A DNA stretch of 33,560 bases from Pavlovales sp. CCMP2436 (GCA_026770615.1 MU631785.1:11324-44883), one strand, 5' to 3'. Numbered from the stretch's first letter, positions 1 to 9,477 are shown. Notes: a model not told the origin generated them from the sequence alone. Numbers and translations: made by a program.

Positions 1-403
1 GAGAAAAATGAATCAACTAAAACCTGAGAGTACTCGAGGAAAGTTCTGGCTTTGATTATTAGTATGATAGAAGCCAGAGTGCAACTAAAATCGAGTTTAA
101 AGCTATTAATAGAACTCACCTGCCAGTACTCGAGGAACTCACTCGCAACAGAGTTCCCGCTAAACTTGGTCTTGTCCTTTAATTTGCTCGCGCCGCTTTA
201 GAGCCACTCATCCACCTGCGTGTAAGGGTGTGAGGGCTGGCAACTTATACTTCCTTATTTTTAACCCGAAATGCAGGAACTGACGTCAAATAATGCATTC
301 ACCTATTGTGTGTAAATAGCAATAAAAATTTATCAATAAAAACGTCCGGCCCCTTAAATGGTCTCCTAGAACTAAGTAGTGAATTACACATTAGTTACAA
401 AAA
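1..403. other. Left-edge spacer, no gene seen
   Basis: No convincing reading frame. The 12-mer AGTACTCGAGGA occurs twice (29-40 and 125-136). The rest is mixed AT-rich spacer with several AATAAA-like strings near 320-345 that could be polyadenylation signals of a gene to the left, but nothing shows which. Confidence 0.5.
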
Positions 404-406
404 ATG

Positions 407-474
407 AATGCACAGACGGAACTCATCGCTGATAACAATAATAATGATCATAATAATGCACAGACGGAACTCAT
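407..474. repeat. 20-bp direct duplication
   Basis: A perfect 20-bp direct repeat beginning AATGCACAGACGG lies at 407-426 and 455-474, separated by an (AAT/AAC)-rich 28-bp spacer. Any reading frame through it is probably chance. Confidence 0.8.
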
Positions 475-512
475 AATCACTGGGCGTATGTCCTGGTATA
501 ATTACCGCTCAA

Positions 513-546
513 CCCCCCCCCCCCCCCTCCCCCCACCCCCCCCCCC
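513..546. repeat. Poly-C tract
   Basis: Almost uninterrupted C run with single T and A interruptions, followed by CA-rich sequence. Similar C/G runs lie at 917-931 (G), 1950-1968, 7428-7440 (G), 10084-10100 (G) and 17586-17595, several of them at the edge of R2 repeats. Confidence 0.9.
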
Positions 547-1188
547 AACACACATACATACAGACAGACCTCCTCCACACTGCGCGGCCTCCGGTTGTTC
601 TGCGCATCGAGAGTTGCGACCGAAGCGGTCAAAAAAGTCATCCGAGAGACACTGAGAGAGAGTGAGCACGGAAGCTGCTCAAAGATTCCGAACACCACGT
701 GCGTCCGCCACGGGTGCAAGAGGTCGTCGTCATCTAAAAAATCGGGAGTAAGTCGGGACGTGAAGCGATTCTTTTTTTGTTTTTTGTCGACAACAAATAA
801 GAATTATCTTGTCTGAGACTACACATTCCTGTCTAAAAAACCAGATCCAGACTAATGCCTTAAACGCAGCGCGAAGCCGAGGCCAAAACGCCGCCAAGCC
901 AAAGAAAAAAACAGTTCGGGGGGGGGGGGGGAGGGGGCAGAATTAACTAAGACTGACCAAGAATCTCCCAGGTATGCCAAATGCTCAAAATAATACACGC
1001 CTGAAAGCATCAGTTCGTGAAAGCTAGTTATGTTCACGAACCTAAATGTTCAGTTGAAGGCATGATAGCGTTGCCGTTGCCGTTGGCTTTCGCGTGGCTT
1101 TGGCCGCTGAGTCCGGATCACTTAATCCGGACAGGAATTAGTAGTCCTACACAATTTAGTTCCTGTCTGCCTCTTTGTTGTCGACAAA
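547..1188. other. Spacer without recognisable gene
   Basis: Short overlapping frames occur on both strands but none has domain-like content. A poly-G stretch lies near 917-931. No RNA gene or repeat shared with the rest of the window was found. Confidence 0.45.
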
Positions 1189-1217
1189 CCCCTAACCCTA
1201 ACCCTAACCCTAACCCT
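1189..1217. repeat. Interstitial telomere-like (CCCTAA)n array
   Basis: Four CCCTAA units plus a partial unit, i.e. TTAGGG on the other strand, the telomere repeat of many protists and animals. It lies inside the window with different sequence on both sides, so it is interstitial here, or a subtelomeric remnant. Confidence 0.85.
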
Positions 1218-1268
1218 GGCTCCTAAGACTGCCTTGTATAACCCTGGCTCCTAAGACTGCCTTGTATA
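1213..1268. repeat. Perfect 28-bp tandem duplication
   Basis: A 28-bp unit beginning ACCCTGGCTCCTAAG is repeated exactly head-to-tail (1213-1240, 1241-1268), immediately next to the telomere-like array and overlapping its last unit. Perfect identity suggests a recent event. Confidence 0.9.
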
Positions 1269-1545
1269 AAGGCTGAACCCGCCTACCAGGTCATTTAATT
1301 CGGCTGACCCACCGGCTGAACCCGCTTCACGACAGTTGCGGTTACAGTTACAATCACCGTTACGCATAGGGTACAGTCAGGCTATATACTTATTATAACA
1401 ACAGCAATAACAATGATTATGATTACAATAATTATTATTATATATTGGCGACGGGTGTGACACAGGACAGTGACGATTGATGTCCAAGTTTGTAACACAG
1501 GACATCAACTGGTGCAGTCACATAAACAACTGGTGCAGTCACATA

Positions 1546-1699
1546 AAGGGGTCGCGGGCAATAAGAAACCGTAACATTAGGAAACCGAGCCTCCTTTTGT
1601 GTGCACTTCAATGAGAATTTAACCGTTGTTTGTATGCAATTTGCTAAGAAACAAAGCCATAGTCTCAAATTAGCCATTCTTATTGCCCGTGACCCCCTG
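1546..1699 (+). mobile_element. MITE copy 1 (TA-target family)
   Basis: Short non-coding element with terminal inverted repeats related to CAGGGGATCGCGGGCAA and its complement. Left flank TA, right flank CA (degenerate target duplication). Same orientation as copies at 12936 and 13167. Sub-terminal motifs GAAACCGT and TTGTATGCAATTTGCTAAG are shared with them. The left flank holds a 21-bp tandem duplication (about 1507-1547). No transposase is encoded, so movement would need an enzyme from elsewhere. Confidence 0.85.
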
Positions 1700-1827
1700 C
1701 AGTCCAAGCGCCCGTCTCAAATATATTAATGGTCTCAGACGGTATGATATCGGAGCCTGCTGCGCCTGCAAAACACCTGATACATATTAATACGCGGAGC
1801 CTCAATACAACATTCAAATAGATTATT

Positions 1828-1966
1828 AGCGGCTCAGCATGGTTCAGCAGGTGGTGTTCACTCACAGACTTGGTTGACGTCAGACATCAGTCCTGGCAGC
1901 AGAGATGGTGGTAGAGGTGAGGTTGGTGCCGAACTCGTAGCAGATGCCACAGCCCCCCCCCCCCCC
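1828..1966 (-). repeat. R2 dispersed repeat, copy 1
   Basis: About 140 bp, from AGCGGCTCAGCATGG to a poly-C run. Other copies: 10082-10233, 17454-17597 and 27156-27298, with fragments at 16031-16066 and 19752-19770. The minus strand encodes a short peptide beginning G-C-G-I-C-Y-E-F that ends at a stop after about 16 further residues; this frame is kept in all four copies. Confidence 0.8.
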
Positions 1967-2099
1967 CCACCCCCATCCCCCACCCAACTACCCACCCACT
2001 CCAAATACTCAAATGTATACAGTACCTGAAAACATCACCCACACGCTCTCAGCGTCGACCCCCTCCGCGCGGAGCTGCGCATGGAGCCCCTCGTGGCAC

Positions 2100-2364
2100 A
2101 CTCGAAGGTGCTCGAACTGCGAGCGGCGCACCTGAATTTACACAGTATCATGGGAGGGGGAGGGGTTCGATCAGCCTTTTTACGAGAGTAGTACTTCAAG
2201 CAGCCCCCAGCCTGTCATTTTTCTAAAATTTCAGAGGCAACTCCCGGGGCCGCCAGAAAATCAATTTTTGAAAATTATGTTTTAATTTTTTTTTGAAAAC
2301 AGGCTGAATCAGTCCCTCGTGTAAAACTCGAAGGTGCTCGAACTGCTAGCGACGCCCCTGAATT
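2100..2364. repeat. 39-bp direct repeat pair with spacer
   Basis: A segment starting ACTCGAAGGTGCTCG occurs at 2100-2138 and again, with 3 differences, at 2326-2364. The 187-bp spacer holds T-rich runs and no gene. Confidence 0.75.
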
Positions 2365-2433
2365 ATAATACTAAAAATGTCTTCTTCTTCCTCTTCTTCG
2401 TCGACGTCTTATAAATTCATATAACTTTTTCTA

Positions 2434-2439
2434 CATACA

Positions 2440-2525
<86 letters not shown>

Positions 2526-2528
2526 TAT
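2434..2528. repeat. (TA)n microsatellite
   Basis: Long TA repeat with occasional C/G interruptions, lying just downstream of the TPR gene's stop codon. It generates artificial Tyr-Ile frames. Similar TA tracts lie at 5308-5347, 5835-5885, 5992-6024 and 22427-22560. Confidence 0.95.
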
Positions 2529-2648
2529 AACAATAATAATAATAAGAATAATATATCGTGGGAGAAGGAGGAGGGACGGCAGCGGCGGGGAGCGGGGGGG
2601 GAAGGGAGCAGCCAGTGACCACTGCCTCGATAGTCAATAAATTTAATT

Positions 2649-3320
2649 CTATTCACTAAAAAGTACCTCGCTGCGCACCGTGCGGCCGAGGGGCGCGCAG
2701 GCGGCGGTGATTGCAGCGCTCAGCTCTTCAACGAGACTGACCGGCAGCGACGCATCGACGGACCACGAGACGTGCAGCAAGAAGTTGGCGGCCTCGTCTT
2801 CGTCCAAATCTTGCGCCCGGACAGAGCGCAGGCAATCGAGCAGGCACTGCGCTCGCCACTCGGACGTGACGTGCGAGTCGAGAAACGCGGCGATACGCGG
2901 AGGCGTTTCAGAAGACGCGCCGGGCACGCTGGGCGCCGGAAGAGCGGCGCACAGCTCCCGGATTTTTGGGACCCCCGGGCTCAGCTCAAGCGCCTTTTGC
3001 GCATGGTACGATGCCTCCTCGTCGCTGCCGAGCTCGTGCAGCGCCCTGACGAGCGAAAAGTGGCCCTTGGCCGAGCTGCTTCTGCTCAGTGCTGTCATCG
3101 CGCGATCGCACGCGTAACCACAGTTGGCCTTGCCACCCTTGCGCAAGTAGCACATGGCGAGGTTGATGTTGAGGCTCTCGAATACCGCGTCATCGAGCTT
3201 GCCGACCGAGAACACGACGGCAATGTCCACGTTGTAGCTCACGATGGCCGCGTCGACGTCGCCCTTGGCCCAGGCGGCATTGCCAGCCGCCTTGTGCTCG
3301 CTCGCGGTGACGGAACTCAT
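2649..3320 (-). CDS. TPR-repeat protein
   Basis: 223-residue single-exon frame starting with ATG (MSSVTASEHK) and ending in TAG. Residues about 8-27 (KAAGNAAWAKGDVDAAIVSY) match the first helix pair of a tetratricopeptide repeat of the co-chaperone type. A second TPR-like pair lies around 48-80 (NLAMCYLRKGG...CDRAMTAL) and a third around 83-117 (AKGHFSLVRALHELG...KALELSP). Three tandem TPRs usually form a peptide-binding groove, often for Hsp90/Hsp70 C-terminal tails, but the carboxylate-clamp residues were not verified. The C-terminal 100 residues are helical and rich in Leu/Ala/Asp with no recognised domain. GC content is much higher than the AT-rich spacers around it, which supports coding. 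It is divergent from the F-box/LRR gene 494 bp away. A cytosolic adaptor role is inferred. Additional 5' exons cannot be excluded. Confidence 0.85.
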   Translation of the reverse strand: MSSVTASEHKAAGNAAWAKGDVDAAIVSYNVDIAVVFSVGKLDDAVFESLNINLAMCYLRKGGKANCGYACDRAMTALSRSSSAKGHFSLVRALHELGSDEEASYHAQKALELSPGVPKIRELCAALPAPSVPGASSETPPRIAAFLDSHVTSEWRAQCLLDCLRSVRAQDLDEDEAANFLLHVSWSVDASLPVSLVEELSAAITAACAPLGRTVRSEVLFSE

Positions 3321-3814
3321 GCCGACCCGCTCGTGTAGACCCTCGAGCGTGCCTTTCCCGCGCTCGCAAGTTGTAAAGTTTAAAACACAGGATTTAATTG
3401 TTCGAAGCAGGCAGGTTAGCTATGTGCCTCGGCGCCCTAGCTGTGTCGTCGATAAACGATCGATACGCACGTCCAAGCCGCGTGCTTGAAGTGACTCGAC
3501 AGAATTTGGCATAATTTGGCAGTGAGCGCAGGCCTCCGGGCAGCTGCGCGCCCAGTGAGCACATGAATACATATCAACAGACGACAGCTAGTCAGTTGCT
3601 CTGCTTGACCCAAGCCTGGATGAACCTGATCTATCCAGGTCCATCTCATCGGTTGATCCAGGTTGGGCTCATCAACATAATTTAAGTTTCGTTAATACTG
3701 TCCGCCCGCCGGACGCGGACGCGCCGGCCGAAGCTACGGTGTGGCGTTCGCGTGAGGTGGAGGTGGAGGCGGCCGGTGTGACTCGACGCACTGCGCGCTC
3801 CTTCGTCAAAGCAC
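3321..3814. other. Divergent intergenic region (TPR / F-box-LRR)
   Basis: The 494 bp between two divergently oriented genes presumably hold both promoters. No TATA box or named element is recognisable. Around 3628-3668 an imperfect repeat of GATCCAGGT/ATCCAGGT is seen. Nothing else can be assigned. Confidence 0.5.
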
Positions 3815-4702
3815 ATGATGACTGAGAGCGTTCACCCGCTGTGGGAGGCGCCCCTCGTGGTTGAGCTCTGCCAGCCTGTTCCGAGCAGCCTCGCGGGGCT
3901 CCTCCCGAGCGACCCGCTCCTCCCGAGCGACCCCGCGCGGCCGTGCGGCCTAGCTTGGCTGCCCGATGACTGCCTGAAGCGGGTGTTCGAGCTAGTGGTA
4001 GAAGAGGCCATGCCCTGCCTCCGCACTGTCTGCAGGGCGTTCTGGGCCGCGGCGGGCCCATCAAAGGGCAAGCAGATCGAGCCGGCCCTTCTGATCCGCT
4101 CGAGCCAGCGAGTGGCCGAGTGGGCGTGGGAGCAGCCCGCCTTTCGCACGGCTGCGGGAGAGGGCGTCTCGCGAGCTTGCGCTGAGCTCGGCCGCCTCAG
4201 CCTGCTCGATCGCGCGCTGGCCCAACGCAACGACAACCTGGCGTTCGAGAAAGACCTTTGGATTGGCGCGGGCAAAGGCGGGCATGGGCACATCCTCAAG
4301 TGGCTCCTGGACAGAGCGGCTCGGCTTTCGCGCGGGGACGCAACGCAGCTCAAGCTCGCCGGCGGCTGTATTGGCGAGGGAGCTTGCTACCTCGCGGACG
4401 TCCTCCGCGCCAACGTGACAGTGACTAGCCTCGATCTCTGCAACAGCGGCGTTAGCGACGTCGGCGCTATGCACCTCGCTAGCGCCCTCCACGCCAACTC
4501 AACGCTGACCAGCCTCGACCTCAGCTTCAACCATATCGGGCTGGAGGGAATCCAGCACCTGGCGTGCGCATTATGCAGCAACATAACGCTGAAGAAGGTG
4601 GATCTCCGGTCTAACCGCGTGGTACACACGACGCGTATCGCCTCATCGCAGGACCTGATGCGAAAAGCCTGGCAACACGCGATCGCAGATCTTCAGCTCT
4701 GA
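3815..4702 (+). CDS. F-box-like protein with leucine-rich repeats
   Basis: 295-residue single-exon frame, ATG at 3815 (a second ATG follows directly), TGA stop. Residues about 48-76 (LPDDCLKRVFELV...CRAFWAAA) have the LPD..L..VF....C..F pattern of an F-box-like helix. Residues about 110-165 contain GRLSLLDRAL and GGHGHILKWLLDRA, resembling ankyrin-like helix pairs seen in F-box/ankyrin proteins. Residues about 180-270 hold three NLRC/RNI-type leucine-rich repeats (VTSLDLCNSGVSDVGAMHLA, LTSLDLSFNHIGLEGIQHLA, LKKVDLRSNRV). A ubiquitin-ligase substrate-adaptor role (Skp1 binding through the F-box) follows from the family and is inferred here. AATAAA lies 16 bp after the stop. The frame upstream of the ATG is not closed by a nearby stop, so an upstream extension is possible. 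Confidence 0.85.
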   Translation: MMTESVHPLWEAPLVVELCQPVPSSLAGLLPSDPLLPSDPARPCGLAWLPDDCLKRVFELVVEEAMPCLRTVCRAFWAAAGPSKGKQIEPALLIRSSQRVAEWAWEQPAFRTAAGEGVSRACAELGRLSLLDRALAQRNDNLAFEKDLWIGAGKGGHGHILKWLLDRAARLSRGDATQLKLAGGCIGEGACYLADVLRANVTVTSLDLCNSGVSDVGAMHLASALHANSTLTSLDLSFNHIGLEGIQHLACALCSNITLKKVDLRSNRVVHTTRIASSQDLMRKAWQHAIADLQL

Positions 4703-4717
4703 CGAGCGAGTGTAAAC

Positions 4718-4723
4718 AATAAA
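4718..4723 (+). promoter_or_regulatory. Candidate polyadenylation signal of the F-box/LRR gene
   Basis: AATAAA 16 bp downstream of the TGA stop, in a sharply AT-rich stretch after a GC-rich exon. The position fits a 3'-end signal, but the motif is common in AT-rich DNA. Confidence 0.4.
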
Positions 4724-4943
4724 TATAAAAAACAGTAAGGTCAAAACACAAATTAGACTTGGGCATGGACGGGTGCAGCTTATAGATAGATAGAGAAAGA
4801 TATACATAAGCGCAGAGAGGGGAACGATGCCCCGAAGCCACACCGGCAGAGTCGCGCCACAAGCAAGAGGGGGAAGAACAATGCCCCGAAAACACACCCC
4901 AACATATCGAGCCCGAGGCCCACCACCCTGAGGGGGTGAGGCA

Positions 4944-5268
4944 GACCGGGACCACAATAAGCCCTCCACTGTGTGATTCTTGCCCCTCGTGGACAAGAAT
5001 CACACGGTGGGATACAGGCTGCCGGAGTTTATTAGTCTGTTTTTTTATATGTGCTACAGGTGCGGCATGTGCGCAGGCGAGCTGCATTTTGAGACGAGCG
5101 AAAGGCAGCAGCGGCCGGTCAGAGAGTCGTCGATTGTCGTGTGTCTGATCAGCCTTAGCGGTGGGGACGGTATCCGTGTGCTCTGCTAAGGTCCCTTGAT
5201 CCGAGTGTTTCTCAAAGCTTTGGCCCTGTGGAGACTTGTCATGGGACGGAGTATTTCTAGATATTTAC
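4944..5268 (+). repeat. R3 dispersed repeat, long copy (plus orientation)
   Basis: About 325 bp shared with 22640-22985 (opposite orientation), with shorter copies at 9478-9666, 29072-29145 and 31309-31401. It opens with a perfect 12-bp hairpin, GTGTGATTCTTG (4971-4982) pairing with CAAGAATCACAC (4994-5005). The plus strand reads MPLVDKNHTV...CYRCGMCAGE...ISLSGGDGIRVLC; the peptide starting at 4980 stops at 5187 and the frame resumes as GPLIRVFL. The 22640 copy has Lys in place of this stop. Either a decayed coding family or a retroelement end. No known domain is recognised. Confidence 0.8.
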
Positions 5269-5302
5269 TCATACATAATTTACATGCATACATCCATAAA
5301 CG

Positions 5303-5307
<5 letters not shown>

Positions 5308-5347
<40 letters not shown>
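5308..5347. repeat. (TA)n microsatellite
   Basis: About 20 TA units between the R3 repeat and a GC-rich spacer. Confidence 0.95.
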
Positions 5348-5349
<2 letters not shown>

Positions 5350-5509
5350 TGAGCTGGTGTCCTGGACCGCAGTCGCTGATTGGCCCTGAGCTTACGACCA
5401 ACGGCCCAGGGACGTCCAGGGCCAGCCCCAGGGCCGACCAATGGGAGGCCAGGGATCCGGGGGGGTCCGGGGGGGTCATTTCTCGCGTACATATATATAT
5501 TGACTGATA

Positions 5510-5599
5510 GGGATTCAAGCTGGCGTCTGACTGTTCTGAATGTTTTGCTGGTCTGAGCGCTGCGTCGCCCATTGCCTGCTGCGTGCCTTAGTCGGCTGC
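5510..5599 (-). repeat. R6 LINE-like 3' end, inverted copy
   Basis: 90 bp that is the reverse complement of 6343-6431 with one internal mismatch plus a terminal one. It begins GGGATTCAAGCTGGCG next to (AT)n, which matches the 3' terminus of the R6 element (…CAGCTTGAATCC then AT repeats). Together with 6343-6431 it forms near-perfect inverted termini around a 922-bp block. Confidence 0.85.
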
Positions 5600-5613
5600 A
5601 TATATATATATAT

Positions 5614-5850
5614 CGCTTCCCAGCGATACGTCACCGCTGGGATCACCAATGGACTCGCTTGCTCGCGCACTGTCGGGCGGCCCCGCGTTGCGCAGCGACT
5701 CCAGCGCTTTGTTTCGGCTTCCTCATCATCCACCACTTCTACCAGCTCCCCACTTCGGCGTAGCGCGTAGGAGCCTGCGTCGGAGCGCTTAGATCAGCCT
5801 GACTTGAACTTGAAACGTACCGCTAGCCCGAACCCCCCTACATTAATAGA
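5614..5850 (-). repeat. R5 dispersed repeat, copy A (frameshifted)
   Basis: About 235 bp from GCTTCCCAGCGATACG to CCCCCCTACATTAATA. Full copies also at 13907-14136 and 17785-18018, and a partial one at 19649-19744. The minus strand carries an acidic peptide frame (GELVEVVDDEEAENKALESL...SIGDPSGDVSLG). This copy lacks one T near 5710, so the frame is shifted relative to the others. Confidence 0.85.
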
Positions 5851-5988
5851 TATACATATATATATATGTATATATATATTTATATATTTGGCCAGTGTGG
5901 GGTTCCGATATTTGGGATTTTGAAAAGATAGAATCGGCGCAAGACGCCGCCGTCCCCCGTACCGGACCAGGCGATTGTGCCAAAGGGA

Positions 5989-6031
<43 letters not shown>

Positions 6032-6033
6032 CA

Positions 6034-6354
6034 AACAGCGCCGATACGCACTTGTTCGTCAAAGAAATCGCGGCTCAGGGAGGCCGCAAGTTGTACGCGC
6101 TGATGGGCGTGAGTCCGATGGAGGCGGCCGCGCGCATCAAGAAGCAGCTCATCCACACGATCGGTACGATCGCGGCACGCGGCCATGCGCAGCTGCTGCT
6201 CGCGCTCTTGAGCGCACTGACCCCGATCGCTGCCCAGCAGGGGAACACGACAAACAGCAACCAGCAGATCATCTCCCTAAACACCCTTGCCCGGGCACAC
6301 TACCGGAGATCCATCGGCACGTGCAGTGGCACCCAAGCCAGCGCAGCCGACTAA
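6034..6354 (+). pseudogene. C-terminal fragment of R6 LINE-like ORF
   Basis: Open frame of about 106 codons running out of a (TA)n tract and ending in TAA at 6352-6354. It reads NSADTHLFVKEIAAQGG...RIKKQLIHTIGTIAARG...NSNQQIISLN...YRRS. The segment from about 6131 is repeated at 14151-14414 with the frame kept, and in part at 23140-23230 (minus). The stop is followed by the R6 3' tail ending CAGCTTGAATCC and AT repeats, the usual layout of a 5'-truncated non-LTR retroelement. No catalytic domain remains, and the family is not recognised. Confidence 0.65.
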
Positions 6355-6431
6355 GGCACGCAGCAGGCAATGGGCGACGCAGCGCTCAGACCAGCACAAC
6401 ATTCAGAACAGTCAGACGCCAGCTTGAATCC
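6343..6431 (+). repeat. R6 LINE-like 3' tail
   Basis: 3' untranslated tail of the truncated element, inverted partner of 5510-5599. Other copies: 14356-14414 (cut by the gap), 16067-16138, 23023-23110 (minus), and very short tails at 22443-22456 and 22500-22516. Copies end at GAATCC, often followed by CTATCAGT/CTATCATA and an AT microsatellite. Confidence 0.85.
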
Positions 6432-6799
6432 ACATTATATTTATATATATATATATTTATAATATATGTGTGTATTATGTCAATATGCAGATTTACAATT
6501 AAATTTATATAGAGATAGTCTCAATGACGCATTTAAAAAAAAAACAGTTTTTAATAATATAACCAAGTTGTAAACGTTCTAACTACTTATTAACTAGATT
6601 ATCTTTATATTATCACATCAGTCATCACACGACATGTAACTAACTTAGCTAGAATAAGATAAATATGTATATTATACAAAGGCCGCACGAGCAAGGCCGC
6701 CACCGGACCGGGCCAGGCGGATGGCGTTTCCGTTGCATACGGATGTGCCGCTAGGTGGAGCCCGGGCGATGCACCCAGCCAGAGCGTCGACGCCATCTG
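6432..6799. other. AT-rich spacer, 3' side of PH-hydrolase gene
   Basis: Low-GC sequence with A and T runs and no gene. It probably contains the 3' UTR and polyadenylation region of the minus-strand gene that ends at 6800; no unambiguous signal was chosen. Confidence 0.5.
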
Positions 6800-9288
6800 T
6801 CAGTCGTATTTGGCGAGGTGAGCGAGCACCGCCTCGGCCCACGCCGAGCGCGCCGGCGGCGACCGCGCGGCCGCCGGCGAGTCGCGCGCGGCGTGCGGCC
6901 CCTCGCGCGGCTCGTCGAGCGCGAGCTCCGCCACATAGCTGAACGAGCGCAGCGCGGCCCGCTCCTCCGCGCACAACGGCTCGGGCAGCTGCATCCGCCC
7001 ACCCGCCGCGCGCACGGACGCGAGCGGCCGTGCGGCCCACACGACGAGCACACCGCACGCGACGGCCTCGGCGAGCGCGCGCAGCAGGTCCGCGGCGCCG
7101 TGCGGCGCGGAGCAGTCGGCGAGGATGACGGCGCTCACCTTTTGCGGCTGCGAGGCGGCGAAGCTGAGGCAGGCGAGGCTGCCCGAGAAGCCAGAGCCGA
7201 GCAGCGCCAGCCGACACGACGGGCGCGTGCCCAGCCCGCCGCTGCCGGCGGCGAGGGCGGCGCTCACGGCCATCAGCGCGAGTGCGTCGGGCGGCGGCGG
7301 GCGCACGAGCGCGTTGCCGGCGAGCGCGTCGGCGAGGGCCTGGCCCGCGGCCTGGCGCGCCCGTCCTGTGGGCCTGTCCGAGTGGCCGCAGCCGGGCAGA
7401 TCGAGCGCCACCACACGCCTGGCAGGGGGGGGAGGGGCGGCAGGCAGGGGGGCGAGGGTGTGGGTGGGGGCAGGGGTAGCTTCCTCAGGGGGGCGGGGCT
7501 GCGCGGTGGCGGCCAGGAGGTGGCAGGGGTAGCCCACTCCCTTGGGCAGCCCGCTAGCGCACCTTCCAGTCGTTGTGAGCTGCAGGATCGTCTCCGCAAA
7601 TTCGGCCGACGAGGCGCCTGCGCCGTGCACGCACACGAGTGGTGCTCCTGCCGAGTCGTCGCGCGAGCCGCCGATGAGCACGGGGCGCACGGTGAGGCAG
7701 TGCACGTACGCGCCCGTGGGTGTGCGCACAAGCACACGCTCGCGCTCGCGCGCGCCATCAGTGGGCGGCGGCGGGGCGTTGAAGCACGCGGTGCGGAACG
7801 CGGCCGGGCCGGGCGCATGTGCGCACGTCTGCCGCAGCGCGAGCAGCCACAGCGCGCGCTCGTGGCTGTTGCCTGCACAGCCGGGGTCGCACAGCGAGCA
7901 GGGGGTAGGGAGCAGGGGGTAGGGGGTAGGGGGGATACGGAGGTTGTCGGGAGATAAAAGCCCAGTGAGGCGCGCGGGGCTTGGTCTTGAGATTCTTCCT
8001 ACCGCTCATCGCAGATTCAGCTTCAGAGCGCAAGGCGAATTCATCATATACACTATGTATACATGAATATATCTCAGCGAGCGTGCACCGACTCGGATTC
8101 TTTTGCGCTCGCCGCGGAGCGGGATGACGACGAGCTCGTCCGCCGTGTCGTCGAGAGCGAGCACCGCGCACTTGCGCAGGTCGAGCGCCATCGTAGGATG
8201 GCCTCCAATGCCCGCGACTTGGCTCTCGTCTGGACGCCTGGCCGTGTGCTGCACAGGGCCTTGCAAGTAGCCGTGCGCGTGTGCGAAGGCGAACACAGAG
8301 TAGCCGCATACAACCAGCCAGCGGCGGCGGGGGATGCCGAGCATGTCTGAGTACTTTGTCACCCAACCTTCGAGCAGGATCGAGTGCTCGCCCAGCAGCG
8401 CCGGCCCCGCGCCCTCCTCGCCGCCCTCGCTCTCGTACTGCGCGCGCAGCAGGGCGCCTGCTCCGACTTTGCGCGTGTCCGCTGTGGAGGGGGTGACGCG
8501 CTGCGACGAGGGCGCCTCAGCGGGGATCGATGAGGCACTGGGCAGCGAGCAGACGTCGACCTCGCTCGTCGCTTCCTCGCCGCTGTTGTCGCCCTCTTCC
8601 TCTTCCTCCTCGGTGGGCGGGAACTCGAACTCGTGCGCCACGGCCGGCGAGACCTCCCGCAATGCGCATATGGTAGCGCGGTCAATCTCGCGCTGCAACG
8701 GCGAGACGGGCGGCCGCGGCTGAGCGAGGGTCGCCGGCGGCGAGCTTCGCTGCTGCTGGCCATAGTCGGAGCGGACGGGGAACGCGCGGGGCGATGGCGA
8801 GTCGAGCGGCGTGAGCACGGGCGGCGGGCGGTGGGCGTCATCGTAGCTGGAGTCGCACAAGGGGTAGCAGAGGAAGCAGGGGCGGGCAGTCAGCAAGGGC
8901 AGGAGAGATAGCCAGCGCGGTAGCGAGGGTTGACATACTTGAACATGGTATCGGTCTCCATGCGGCGGCGCTGCGCCGCGAGGATCGACCGTCCCTCGGC
9001 ACCTGGCCTTGTCGGCGGCGCTGCAGGCGAGGCGGCGCCTGACGCCGAGGACGCGCAGTCAGGCGAGAGCCCCCGTCCGTTGGTCGAGCCAAACGGGCTT
9101 CGCGAGCTCTCAGGGTGGTCGCGACGCAGCTTGTCCAATTCGACTTGCAGCTCGGCGCGTAGCTTCGCAAGCTTGCTCAGGGTGGCGTTCTCGATGCCTC
9201 CCTGAGCCGGGCCTCCCTGACCGTTCTCTGAATCGCCGACGGCCGGCGGATACTCGAGCCGCGAGCGCGCCGAGCGGCGCGTCGTCAT
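6800..9288 (-). CDS. PH domain - alpha/beta-hydrolase fusion protein (4 exons)
   Basis: Proposed join, minus strand: 9288-8939, 8846-8089, 7872-7563, 7418-6800; 678 residues, all phases consistent. Introns: 92 bp (GTATGT...CCAG), 216 bp (GTGCAC...GCAG), 144 bp (GTGCGC...CCAG). Residues 1-117 include a short Lys/Glu/Leu coiled-coil (TLSKLAKLRAELQVELDKL). Residues 118-270 are low-complexity with an acidic run. A PH domain spans about 274-386 (LLEGWVTKYSDMLGIPRRRW) and its closing helix (ERALWLLALRQ) lies across intron 2, which supports the splice. The hydrolase follows: HGAG oxyanion region near 452, ALDLPGCGHSD near 477, candidate nucleophile elbow GFSGS near 551, and LADCSAP. Intron 3 removes a Pro-rich insert and joins LTTTGR to RVVALDLPG. 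No clear catalytic His or acid is visible at the end, so activity is uncertain. The PH domain suggests a phosphoinositide-membrane location (inferred). Confidence 0.8.
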
Positions 9289-9477
9289 ATGACGGACGGA
9301 GAGAGGAAAAGTTCCTGTAGAAGCTCCTCGCCGCCGCCCCCGTTCTTCTCGACGCGGAGCGCTTGCTCAAAACGCGAGGCGGACCCCGTTAAATCTTCAA
9401 ATTTTGGTTTTAACCTCGGCGGTTATAAAAACTACTGTGTGTGTAAGTTTCTAGTTAAACGTCCGTCCCCGGGAGGA
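9289..9477. other. 5' flank of PH-hydrolase gene
   Basis: Presumed promoter/5' UTR side of the minus-strand gene whose ATG is at 9288-9286. GC-rich near the start codon, then AT-rich from 9390. No core promoter motif could be chosen. Confidence 0.4.

Noticed and set aside
404..655. Pro-rich plus-strand frame
   Set aside because: Runs through a poly-C tract; composition is explained by the tract.
2417..2656. Tyr-Ile repeat proteins (also near 5280-5570 and 5800-6190)
   Set aside because: Products of TA microsatellites, not coding.
6755..7957. 400-codon plus-strand open frame
   Set aside because: Antisense shadow of the PH-hydrolase exons in GC-rich DNA; Arg/Gly-rich with no motifs and crossing both introns of the real gene.
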